Shown one piece after another: positions 41,298 to 51,781 of a DNA stretch of 64,000 nt. Both the position numbers and the translations under genes were made by a program. The stretch comes from Thelephora terrestris (taxonomy: Eukaryota; Basidiomycota; Agaricomycetes; Thelephorales; Thelephoraceae). Location of the stretch: positions 2,232,001 to 2,296,000 of the forward strand of contig WIUZ02000001.1 in the NCBI GenBank assembly GCA_015956445.1. The letters run 5' to 3'. A model generated the notes under the pieces. That model saw nothing but the letters and a program-made list of their open reading frames with translations, did no database searches and was not told the DNA's origin. How positions within the stretch are numbered: position 1 is the first letter of the stretch; each line of letters opens with the position of its first letter.

Positions 41298-44200
41298 CTA
41301 TGAAAGGTCAAATCCAGCACCGGAGTTGATGGCTTGTAAAAGTTTCGTCTTAAGGGTCCCCTCGTCCGTGTACATCGGTAGCTTCAACAAGTTGACACAT
41401 GTGCTGGCGGTGGGCAATCGTTCGTTGTCCCTCCCGGCATCACGGATCGCGAACTTTGGCACGAGTTCCTTGAATCCCCTGTTGGAAAAAAAACACCGGT
41501 TTTTTAGACGGACTTCATGCTCAATGCGGGGAGAGAAACTGACAGTAGTGGCGGCCGACTGCAACTCGTCGCGAACCTCAACAACGCTCTCTTTTGATCT
41601 TGAGTTAAAGATCCCACGACCCTCCAGAACGCCTGAATCGTCGGCTCGTCGTCAGCGTACAACCCCCCATACTGCGTGTTCGCTCGAAGATCGGCCACAT
41701 CGATCGGGGTATCCACTCCGCCGAGCAAGATCTGAAGCTCTTGTTGATTGAACATCCTACGAATAGCTGATCAGTAAAAGGAGAGATACGAACGAACGAG
41801 GCATGGCGGATAGATTAGGGATACATACCGCAACCACTTTGGATCGATCATCTCCGATAACCCATCGAAGAACGCGTCGCACTGCTTCTTTATCTGTCGA
41901 GAGAGCTTGTATGAAGAGACGTAACAGATGTATTTCAACCGGTTTTCCCTCGTCACCGGTATGTTGCTTCCATCAGGGATCAAATCAACAGATTTGGCGA
42001 CGCCAAAGTCGTCCTGCGTGACCGTGAAATTTAAAGCGAGGTCTGCGGGGTCTCCATCGTAATGTTTGAGGAAGATCAACCCCTGGTAAAGCTCGCTATC
42101 CAACGAAGCGAGGTCATCCAGATAGCTCTGCTTTCCGAGCCACTGTGAGCGTGTCACAGGTCAGCATTTTGGGTTTTATGTGTTTCTTCTAGACCTACCT
42201 TCGCTAGAAAGAACCCAGCGAACGCCACGTCAACGAGGATACCCTCGTACAAGGCCTTGCCCAGGATTCGCCCTACAAACCTAAACCAAGAGAGGCTGTG
42301 GGCTAACAATGACCAGTCAGTGCGCGAACCACTGAAACATGGTTCCCCACCATACCGTCGGTAGCGTAGGTGTGGGGGTTTGGATACAGCTCATGCTGTG
42401 TAGTGGATAACCACAACCCCCTGTCCGAATTAAACACCTCCTTCGCGAGCGAAGTTAAGAATTCTTTGAACACCCCTCCACCGTCAATCCCAGCCCTAGA
42501 ATTGAGATTGTCAATCCACGAGTTACCAAGCCTCAAAGAAGACGTACTCTTCCTGTCCGAACTGGTCGATGAACACGATCTCCAGCGGCTGCTTCAGGTT
42601 CGCGTCTTGAAGTCTATCGAAGCCGTCCTGTGCGATCTTATCCCGCCTGATCACTGCTCTCGTCCTCCCACTGCTAAATCTATCTATTCGGCCCCGCGAT
42701 GTCATATCGTTCGAGATGAAGTTTCGGAAAATGGAAACGCGAGCTTCAAACGGAATGGCAAACGGAATCTTGTTCAGGACCGCGAGCCGAGGTGAGTGAT
42801 AAGCCATTTGTCGCTTGAACGATAAACCTAAAGGTTTCAACGGTCGGGAAGCGTAAGGTAAGAGTTCTTCCGTTTCTTCCCCGTTCTCCGACATCTGTCG
42901 CTCTTCGAAGATGGCGGCTTGAACGAAAGATTGTACATCAATCTGGGATGTCACTAGCCAGTGGTTTTCGGGTGTGAAGTGTTTCCTCGAACTACAAAGT
43001 GGTCACTCAGTGGGCACGACCAGGTCAGTGCCGAAAAATCTACTCACTCCCGGGCGTGGATGGCTTGCAAACACCTCGTGGCTTTGTCGCGTATCCCAGT
43101 CCAATCGCGTTGAGTGGACGCAAACCGTCCTTGAGCATAATTTGTCGAATCGTCTCTCCAATGCAGTACGAAGGCGATGTTTAAGAGTCTGCTGGAAAGC
43201 GACACGACTTCTCCCAAACTAAGGGGGTTCCGGGGAGAATTTGCAACACCTGCCCCGAAGAACTCGTCATCACCCATCGTCAACAACGCTTGGGTGTAGA
43301 GGTCAATTAGGAGCAAAAAAGGTGGCCAGTAGGCTGTATTTTTCGGGTCTGCACCAAGCGTCAGAACGAATCCGCAACAGCATAGTAACTGAAATTACCC
43401 GCAAGGGGAGAAGCATCCACCTCGGCTCCTATTGGTGACGAACGAACGTGTTCGCGGTAGAGTTCCCGAACGAAACCGCCATTCTTGTGCCCCATAATAG
43501 TCGCGAGAACCTTATCTTGCCTTGCTGGCCAAGCCTGACAAATACTCGAGCAAAAAGTGAAAAGTGCGACCTTGTTCCTGCTGGTATATAGGCCCAGTAG
43601 GGTAGATATATGCGTGGGGGATGGAAGGTTTTGTAGCCTTTTCAGAGTCTTTGCGTCCAACTTCGGCATAGGTATCGTGAAGGCGGAAACCACTTCCACG
43701 TGGATCGCTTCATCGTCCGAGTCGCCCTCGTCCACCCATGACTTGTCCTTTGATGTGGATGGGGGTTCCAAGGCGTTTTGCGGAAGACTTTGCAATATGG
43801 AGGTGAGCAATGAAAGATACGTATCCAACTCCCCGGGTTGGAAAGTAGGATAGCGTGGGGATGCGAACATAGTGAGATTGGCAAGTAGGTGAGCTTTGGC
43901 TTCGTTGGACAAGGAACCGACGAAAGTGTAAGGTGATAACAGATATATCGACGATAGAGGGAGGTGAAAGGAGAATTCTTTCAGTGGTGCAAGGGGAAGG
44001 CGGGATGGCAATAGGGGGATTGTAAGAATGTGAGTGAATAGTGGCTCTATTGTCTGACTTGGAGAGGAAGACAACGTGGATGTTATCAGAGAAACGAGGT
44101 GAGGTAGACTTGGTACTTCGTCTTTCCTCTCAGCGGGCTGTGGATCTAAATGTCAGCTATTGGCGGAGGAGTTAACCTCAGCTCAGGACGTACGATCTGA

Positions 44201-44894
44201 GCGATTGCGTGTCCCAACTTCATATAAAATTGTTGTGACAGCAAATAGTCTGTCATGTCGAGCGCGAATTTCGAACTGGAGTCCCCAAAAACGGGAGCAG
44301 TGCCAGAAGGGGTGACGAAAGATCGTAGGATCTGCAAGTGCGCCTCGGCCGTAGTTGAGCTATAAAGTACATTGAGTCACCACAGATGAATTGACAGAAC
44401 TTCCGCGACGCACAGTGGATTCTTTGAAACGGATGATAGTAACAACAGGCTTACTCTCCTAATCAGAAACAGCCAACTGTCACGATCGGGACCAAGAGCA
44501 GGTGCATATAGCGAATCTAGGACAGGGTTAGTTGCGTGCACAAGAGGAATGATGGACCACACTTGCTTTCTCCTGACCGTAGGACATTGCGGGACCAGAT
44601 TTCGAGGGACTCCTCATCTTGACCGATCAGCACCAGTGCACGCAATCCGCCAATCCCTACAGGGTCTTGTTCCAATGCGTGGCGTAGTTGAATCCGGACT
44701 ACGCGTGACTCTCGTTTGCCTCTCCACCAAGCCTGAATCCGAATGGCACTCTTTTGTTGCTTGAGCTGTTTCTGGCGCTCCTCCCGCCGCAATCTTGCTT
44801 CGTCCAAGATGGAGGTGTGGGTCGAAGAACTAGAGCGACCGCCAAGGTTTATGTGTCGTCGTTTCTTATCGTCTGCTCCAAATAGTGGAAGCAT
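41298..44894 (-). CDS. HUL5: HECT E3 ubiquitin ligase, HUL5/UBE3C type
   Basis: A HECT ligase of the Hul5/UBE3C group, which extends ubiquitin chains on proteasome-bound substrates. The start at 44894 gives [20 protein letters not shown], then [18 protein letters not shown] and [18 protein letters not shown], the IQ-like N-terminus diagnostic of this group. The helical middle spans about 44.5-43.0 kb. The HECT domain begins near 42.95 kb, with [56 protein letters not shown] and [20 protein letters not shown], then [20 protein letters not shown]. The catalytic Cys lies in [20 protein letters not shown], 37 residues before the stop (ending SGAGFDLS). More than ten exons. Identity as a HECT ligase is certain; the HUL5 subgroup rests on the N-terminus. 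Confidence 0.92.
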
Positions 44895-45425
44895 GGTCGC
44901 GAGATTGATATGATGAGGAGAGGGTGCACAACTTGCTCCCGAAGCGAAAGGGGATTACGCGTGACGCTGCGAGTCTCCGGGTTGACGTATTTATCGCCGA
45001 TCACGGTCACTAATCCCAGGACACCTTGTATTGCACACCTGGGCGAGTCAGCCGTGTTCTCGTTTCCGCGCGGGAATTGTATGGGTTGCACAGGCAAGGG
45101 CAGGCCATGCGAGTCATATACAAGTCCACTGGCCAAGGAGAAAAATCCCTCACTCTGAACTTCTGGCATCCCAATCAATATTCGAAGATGGCGGACGGAT
45201 GAGAGCTCGGAGCTTTGTCAGAAGTGATATGATATGCTGCACCCGACAACTCGAGCCTACTAAACACTTTCAGGATCACTTTGACCTCGACCATAAGATA
45301 TCTAACCTTTTCTGCCGTGTGAATCTTGTAAGAAATGTGTATGCTTTGCGAGATCATGACGATCTAGAGCATAAGCTTCAATTGCGAAATTCTACCGCAA
45401 ACCACGACCATAACTCCCAGACACC
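44895..45425. other. Divergent promoter region of HUL5 and the LACTB2-like gene, with an open minus-strand segment
   Basis: A 531-bp gap between two outward-facing starts. On the minus strand a segment reads GFFSLASGLVYDSHGLPLPV and CAIQGVLGLVTVIGDKYVN, overall pattern like the N-terminal part of a Sac1-type phosphatase. No ATG fits cleanly and the rest of such a gene is absent, since HUL5 begins at once. It may be a small fragment or chance. Confidence 0.3.
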
Positions 45426-46613
45426 ATGGAAAAGCTCGAGGAAATCCCCAACGTTACTCGTGTACGTGTTCTCCCTGTCCGGCACAGGTCCATCATTGGT
45501 CTTACGACCCAAACTAGCTGAGTGATTTCACCATTAGGGTCCTTGGACAGGTATACACATCTCGGCTTTGTCATCGACAATGGTTCGCTCACATCTCTCC
45601 TTAGAACAGGGGAAAATTTACCCTACAGGGTGCGTAGATTCATAATGGAGGCGGGAAGGGTGCTCACCGATGAGCTAGGAACAAACACCTACCTCGTTGG
45701 AAAGCACAACCCTTATATCCTGGTGGACACCGGGGAAGGGAGAGACCACTACATCACCGTTCTCGAATCAGCCCTCCATGAGGTGGCCGTGATAGCCAAC
45801 CCTGAACTTCCGGACATCTCGGATATCATCGTCACTCACAGGCATCACGACCACTACAAGGGGGTCGATGGCGTCCTGACCCTTGTCCGGAAACGGTGGT
45901 CCGAACGGAATCCATCCGCGAAAAAATTTGATCCCCCCAGGTTGTGGAAATTTCCACTCAAGAACCAGGATCTGCCCTTGAACAACTACATTAAGACCAT
46001 CTCAACGCTTGGTTACACACAATCTCCATCGGGTACCCCATGGCATGACCTCTCAGACAACTTTAAATTACCGATAACCGTCGGTGATGATCACACCATG
46101 GACGCTGAACTCGCTTCCCTCCATGTCCTCTTCACGCCCGGTCACACCACAGACTCCATCGCTATCTACTTCCCACTCGACAAAGCCCTCTTCACGGCAG
46201 ACACCGTCCTCGGCTTCGGATCCACCATATTCGAGGATCTTGGACAGTACATGGAAAGTCTCCAGAAGATGTATGACTACAATGACACCCTCACTGAAGG
46301 AAAGCCCAAGTACACCCAACTTTACCCCGGCCACGGACCTGTCGTCAAAGATGGCCCCAACAATATCAAGAACTACATCATCCACAGAAACAAGCGGGAG
46401 CAACAGATCATCGATGTTTTGAAGACGCTACCTCCTGAAGACGAACCTTGGACTACCTGGAAGATTGTGAGCCAGATCTACAAGGACTACCCGCGGAATC
46501 TCTGGGATGAGGCTGCCCACAGTTTAGATTTCCACCTCCGTAAGCTAGAGAAAGAGGGACGGGTGGAAGACCTGGGAGGGGTGGGGAAGGAGGTCATGTG
46601 GGACTTGCTCTGA
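45426..46613 (+). CDS. Metallo-beta-lactamase-fold hydrolase, LACTB2 type
   Basis: A member of the LACTB2/MBL group; the animal LACTB2 is a mitochondrial single-strand endoribonuclease, and fungal relatives include polyketide thioesterase-like proteins. Exon 1 (ATG 45426) MEKLEEIPNVTR joins LSDFTIRVLGQ, NRGKFTLQG and TNTYLVGKHNPYILVDTGEG by three GT..AG introns. Skipping these joins would hide the true N-terminus. Metal-site motifs are IIVTHRHHDHYKGVDG (HxHxDH), VLFTPGHTTDSIAIY (His), ALFTADTVLGFGSTIFEDLG (Asp) and QLYPGHGPVVKDG (His). The C-terminal winged-helix-like part reads WTTWKIVSQIYKDYPRNLW and HLRKLEKEGRVEDLGGVG, typical of LACTB2. It stops at 46613. There is no neighbouring polyketide synthase, which favours the housekeeping LACTB2 role. 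Confidence 0.92.
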
Positions 46614-46777
46614 CCTGTTGATGAATACATGTCAAACTGCCTGCATCGTGCATCTCTTGCGTTCCACCGCGATTACATAGTGCCATTATGACAACTCGTG
46701 ACGTGAAGTGCTTTGTGGGTAGGACAACAAGTGTAGTGCAAGATGATCATACATGGATAATATTGCAATAGAAAGTT

Positions 46778-49461
46778 CTACAGTGCGTCGAAATTGATGT
46801 GGTGAGAAACCTTTCTCCTCTCCCTCTCGTCCTCTCTCTGTCAATCGATTCAGAATTGTGGAGGGTAACCAAAAGCAGCGGAAGCTCACCTTCTCATTCA
46901 GGTGTAGGACAAGTACAATCGACGCCAAAAGCACAGTCGCAATCACCACCGTCAACGTCACGAGAGGGATCCACTCGCCCGGTCTCAGATACAACTCCTT
47001 TCTCCATTCCGTCCTTTGTGAGTCGTCTGCTGGAGGAACAATGACGACTTTCGAATTCGGAACGACTCCTTCCATGTTGATGAAATGCTCATCGTGATGT
47101 TTTGTCGAACCCACAAAGAAATTCTCGATGTAATTGTTTGTGCGTCCCAGACCAATGAATGAGTATGGAGTCAAAAGGGACTGATAGGCTGTTTGAGGTA
47201 GTTGTGCCACTGAGGGAGAAAGTAAGATCACGGTATGATGATTTTGGAAGCATGTGTACCTGCTGCCGCTGCGCGCTTTCCAGTAGTGTCAAGGACCGTG
47301 TACTTGTAGGTTGCTCCGGAGTAGCTCACACCGAAGGGCTAAGAGGGAGTATGAGAGAAAAACATCGGGCTTGCCGAAATGACATACATGGAAACGACTC
47401 CCGTTTGCTGTGGAACACCATCCACTTGGACAGCCGCCGTTGAGAACTGGCATAGATGCATCAGCGTAGGAACAAAAACAGCTCAAGACAATTCACCGAT
47501 GGCTTTGAGGAAGAACGCATCATAGTAAAAGTTATTCTGGACGAACATCACGTTTCCCTGACCCTGTTCTCCAGTGCGTTGGACCAAGATGTCCAAAGTA
47601 CCCTGCGTAAAGGCGCTCAGATATTGATGCCGGGGAATTGGGAGACAGAACTGACGTCTTCGTCAATATCAACCAATACAACTCCCCTTGCATCCAGGAA
47701 CTCTTCCAAGATGTTGTTATCTCGACCTAGCACGGACCATCCACGGCGGCCCTTGCCATCCGGCCCACAGCCAGCCACGCCTTTGCGGCAAGCGACGCTC
47801 CCGAGAATTTTTGGCGTCTTCGCCAGCTTGGATCGACCGCCCGGGGGCTGCGTTGCAATGATTGGGACGATATCAACGAATCCGTCCAAGTTGAGGTCTC
47901 CGATTTTGAGGGGTACTGGCAGGGGTGGATCATATGTTGTGTCCAAGACCAGGAGCTGGGGAGTGCTTCCGCCTGGGGTCGGGACAAGCTCTTCAATGGA
48001 AACTCGAACGAAAGCCTGCGAATGTGTCAGGGATTGGGAACATCACGGCTGCGGATCTTATCGCGCACGTTGTTTCCTGGTCCTTCACTCAGGTCGAAAG
48101 TGAAATTTGGATCACCAATACAGAGTTCTTCAGGAGCTCTGCATATGCGCCGATCATTTCTAAACCTAGGGGACGTGGTCGACGCGCATAGTGGCAGTTG
48201 CTTGTTGTAAGCAATATTCACATAGCAATCATTTCCAAGGCCAGTCGATCTCGAAACGGATGAACAAGTGGCGAAAACCATGTCAATGGTCCCATCTCTG
48301 TCTGCAATCCTTGAGTTCGAAAACAGGCGAATTTAGTAGGCAAATGCGTACCAACGTCCGCAAAAGAGATAGACTGTGTACCGGCAGGCAGCTTTCCCGA
48401 TTGTTGCAGCTTGAACCCTGAATCTTTCTGGTTGATCCATATTTGGAATACCTTGCCTCCGGTATTTCCATCATCACAAATGAGAATGACGTCTGAGGAA
48501 AACTAAGATAGACACCAAACTCCGACGTCTTACCACCCACCGGCTAAACAATCGCCGTCCAGGTCCACCACAGCGTGACTATGAGGGTTGGAGGGTTTAC
48601 ACTGAAGCCCTTCCATTGTCGTTCTTGTTCTAAAGAAGGAGATTTAGTGCTCAATCAGAAGAAACGAGCGCAGTGGCGAACGTACAGTTCGTAGACAATA
48701 CTGTTCGGCTGGGAGGCGTTCCAAACGTTCTTCCATACGCTGAAAGATTCCTGGTCATGCGGGGATGGGGAAATGCCCAGGAGGTCAATGCGTAGATCTC
48801 CGGTTGAGTCGAACGGTATAGGCTGAGACTCCGAAGAAGGCGGCAGTGAAATAGGAGTAGTTTCTACAGACACCGTCAAAAACCGTCGACCAGACGCGAA
48901 AATGAAAGGATCAATAATCTCACCGAGACCGCCGCCGTCAGCGGCACGATATAACGACAGGTCTAACTGACCATTCGATGAAGGCGACTGGCTCATAACC
49001 AACAAATCCAGCCTCCCACTCTGGGTAAAGTCTCCGGGCACGACATTAACGATGAGTTGATTGTGTTTGAGCACTGTCGAGGTCCTATATATGAATCGCT
49101 CTTGGTTGAATTTGAGAAGGTCACGAACGAGGGGTACAAGAAGGTGGCCAGTTGGTGCTTACCGTGATCCCAGAGGTGTATAGTGAGCGTTTGTTGATCG
49201 GATCCGACAGAAACCATATCAAGGCTGAAACCCAACTTAACAGATGTGAGGAATGCACGGGTTTTATTGAAACACGCACAATTGGTCTCCGTTGAAGTCT
49301 CCCAACGCCACAACTCTGCCGTCTGTATCGAGACCCAGAGATCCGGCACCGAGCAAGGCGTTCCCCTTGAATCGTTTCGGAGGAAACGGCCACATGGCGA
49401 AAGTTAATGGGAGCCATAACCAAGTAGAGAGTAGATTGAGGGAGGAGAGTCGGACTCGCAT
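46778..49461 (-). CDS. ITFG1/TIP-like FG-GAP membrane protein
   Basis: A homologue of T-cell immunomodulatory protein (ITFG1, linkin): a type I membrane protein with a beta-propeller ectodomain. The start at 49461 gives a signal peptide (MRVRLSSLNLLSTWLWLPLT), then WPFPPKRFKGNALLGAGSLG and the first FG-GAP repeat ALGDFNGDQL. Further repeats have Ca-site patterns: FTQSGRLDLLVMSQ, IGDLNLDGFVDIVPI and VLVDIDEDG. Conserved blocks near the end are FLKAI, VLNGGCPSGWCSTANGSR, FIGLGRTNNYIENFFVG, GVVPNSKVVIVPP and WRKELYLRPGEWIPLVTLTV, then a single membrane helix. After a final intron the short cytosolic tail reads LNEKREDERERRKVSHHINF and DAL, stop 46780-46778. About ten exons. The fungal role is unknown; the animal proteins act in adhesion. 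Confidence 0.9.
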
Positions 49462-50082
49462 GGTTGCGCGTGTGCTCCCCAGGTGTTTGGAGTGAACTCA
49501 GAAGTGGTTGCCGAGAAGCGTTAAGCGCAGTTTCCCACGATCGCTCCTCCTGACTTTGGTATCGAATCCGGGCATCGGCTTATCAAGGCCCGAATAACAG
49601 CTATACGAGTGGAGTCACGTGCGGTCGCATCTTATAACGCTGGGGAGGTTACGAGCCGAATACAGAAGATTGCTCGGCCCTTCCAACCCTTCTGTCCGTT
49701 TGGGGTCGCTGCCCTTGCCTCGCTGTGCTGTCGACAACCCACATAGTTTGTCTGTATAGCACAGCGGCTTAACTGAACTCTTTTATAGCCAGCTTCACAA
49801 CCTGTCGAAGGCAGTTTCTACGTGATGGCGTTCGGTTCTCCGCGCTCCTGTTTCAAATTCAGTCATATCAACTCCTCCGTTCTCCAAAATCTTCGGGTCG
49901 GATTGGTCGAGCTAGGGGTGGGGAGACAGACGAACGGAGGTGTCCTCCACATATACGAGGGAAATATCATCTTTTTCTCAATCTTACAAGTCCTCATCTA
50001 CAGCCAGTCGCCTAATCACTTACTGCTCCGTTTTTCTGAAGTAAGATATGAGGTATGCTGGGTACAGACAGACACGCGTAGC
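49462..50082. other. Intergenic, 621 bp
   Basis: Between the ITFG1-like start and the FUN14 stop, so it should hold the ITFG1-like promoter and the FUN14 3' end. A plus-strand frame at 49822-50226 overlaps the FUN14 last exon antisense and has no family resemblance. Confidence 0.4.
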
Positions 50083-50814
50083 TTAACCGACCCGCAAACC
50101 GAGGAGCAACCCAGCTGTGAAAGTAGCCCGTGGCTGGAAATCCGCAGCCAAAAAGTTGACGAGCCAAGTCCAAAGGGATCCAATCGAGGGAGCGCGTCTA
50201 ACGCCGTTCTCCGTTCTGTAAAATAGATTCTCGAACCGGCTTGCGGCACGAGACCAGTCGACTCGAATGATAGAGGCGGATCCGAGGTACTGGTAACGAA
50301 AGGGTTAGACGTCGGGAGGAGCGCGTATGGTCGTGAAATTGGCATCACCTGAAGAAGAACGAATGTTCCACCGAGGAGGAAGGCAACGAGCTTTGCGCCT
50401 TTCTTGATGAATACGCCTGCGCATATACCACAAACGCTACCGAAAGTCAATTCGTAAAAATCCAGGGAAGACGCAGGCGGCGGTAGAGGGTTCGAATCAT
50501 TCGGGGTTGGCGGCGGGGCCATGACAGGTGGCGGTGCTCGTTGTGAGTCCGATTCTGGGGGCATGTCAATATGTATGCTCAATGACATGTAGTAAGCTGC
50601 GTCTCATACTGTCGCAATAGATGCTGTTCAGGTTGTATGCATGTAGGCCGATTCCGGCTCCTGCGAGTCCAGCATAGAGAAGGAGACTTGATGACCTGAT
50701 GGGTGCCGCTGACTTCGCGTAGCTGCGTCCAGCTAGTTGATGACCAGTACGTCTGAATACCGTGGTGCGCGCGAACGTGGAGGCGAGGTTTAAACCAGCT
50801 CGAGGTGGAAGCAT
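50083..50814 (-). CDS. FUN14-domain mitochondrial protein
   Basis: The FUN14 family is mitochondrial outer-membrane; FUNDC1 is a mitophagy receptor in animals. The start at 50814 gives a presequence-like leader (MLPPRAGLNLASTFARTTVF, RRTGHQLAGRSYAKSAAP), then a hydrophobic run (SSLLLYAGLAGAGIGLHAYN). An intron joins a Pro-rich linker (APPPVMAPPPTPND). The FUN14 core is LDFYELTFGSVCGICAGVFI with KKGAKLVAFLLGGTFVLLQ, with Gly-rich membrane segments. A last intron joins YLGSASIIRVDWSRAASRFE and the final ATFTAGLLLGLRVG. Stop at 50085-50083. I see no obvious LC3-binding motif at the N-terminus. Divergent from SDHAF3 by 187 bp; both products are mitochondrial. Confidence 0.9.
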
Positions 50815-51001
50815 TTCTTTCAGCGGAGGTTGCGATGATGATGTCACTGGAGGGGAAGCGCACTCCCAACCGATCACACTGAATCAAACGGTTAAGCATA
50901 CATATCACGTGCCGACTCATCCTCTCTCTTCCGCCCTTCCATTCTGTCCGCCACCGATCCGTAGCCAACCGACAGCAAATCGTGTCTGAGGGGCTGCAGG
51001 G
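50815..51001. promoter_or_regulatory. Short bidirectional promoter, FUN14 and SDHAF3
   Basis: Only 187 bp separate the two outward-facing start codons, so both promoters must lie in this stretch (or overlap the 5' exons). It includes pyrimidine-rich runs near 50920-50950. No specific factor site is identified. Confidence 0.6.
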
Positions 51002-51628
51002 ATGAGGTCGACGCGGACCAGGCTAGCGAAATCTGTGACCACAAAACCGCTGAATCTTCGTCACGCCAGCGCTTCGTTGCTCCCACCAATACCGTGTGTC
51101 CGGTTTCGGGTTGTAACCCCACGAGAACGTTCTCACGTATTACGCAGGCTATACCGGGCACTGTTGAGGGCCCATCGCGTTCTACCATTCGAAATGCGCT
51201 CCCTCGGAGACGGTTATGTCAGATCAGGTAACACCCGCTCGCTCTCGTTCCAAAGTACGAACGAGCCGCGCATACCCACCTGCCCTTCCTCTTCAGAGTT
51301 CCGTAGACACAAGGACGTCACAAATCCTGTATACATAATGGGGTTCCTGACTCAATGGAAGATATACCTGGATCAATTGCCGGCCGGTGCGGACGGTCAC
51401 GCTTACAGGGGCCAGAGACTGGACCCCACGGTTTTCGAGAAAGTGCGCGTGTTGAAGTCCTCGGTGTAGGCATCGGCGTCAGGAACTGACCCTTTGTCGT
51501 AGATGTCGTCAGAGCAGCTCGCGCAGCTGTACGAAGTGATGCACGTTACCAAAGACGTCTGGAAGCCTGTCGAACCTGCAACTGAGGGGGCACAAGAGAC
51601 GCTACATTCGGATCCAGTAAAACCATAG
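51002..51628 (+). CDS. SDHAF3: Succinate dehydrogenase assembly factor 3 (ACN9/SDH7), LYR protein
   Basis: SDHAF3 protects and matures the iron-sulfur subunit of complex II in the mitochondrial matrix. The start at 51002 (MRSTRTRLAKSVTTKPLNLR, HASASLLPP) is a presequence-like leader. The LYR motif is in VLRRLYRALLRAHRVLPFEM, followed by RSLGDGYVRS. An intron (gtaaca..cttcag) joins EFRRHKDVTNPVYIMGFLTQ with WKIYLDQLPAGADGHAYRGQ, the ACN9 signature (GDxYVxxEFRRHK). Another intron after DPTVFEK joins MSSEQLAQLYEVMHVTKDVW, then a short acidic tail, stop TAG 51626-51628. The unspliced frame would end at 51469, but the spliced tail reads naturally and matches the family. Confidence 0.92.
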
Positions 51629-51781
51629 GCCTTACAGCCTGGGAGCCGTGGTTAGATTGGTGTTTTACACATGCCTATCATTACACATACAATCAGAGCA
51701 TTGAATCGTCGATAGCGAAGTACCTCTACAATTATCTCGAATTACTGCATGGATTTGAATTGCCCTAATCAAGGCCGAGTT

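Noticed and set aside
50490-50500. B-box-like gttcgaatc
   Set aside because: Lies inside the Pro-rich linker codons of the FUN14 gene, with no tRNA fold around it.
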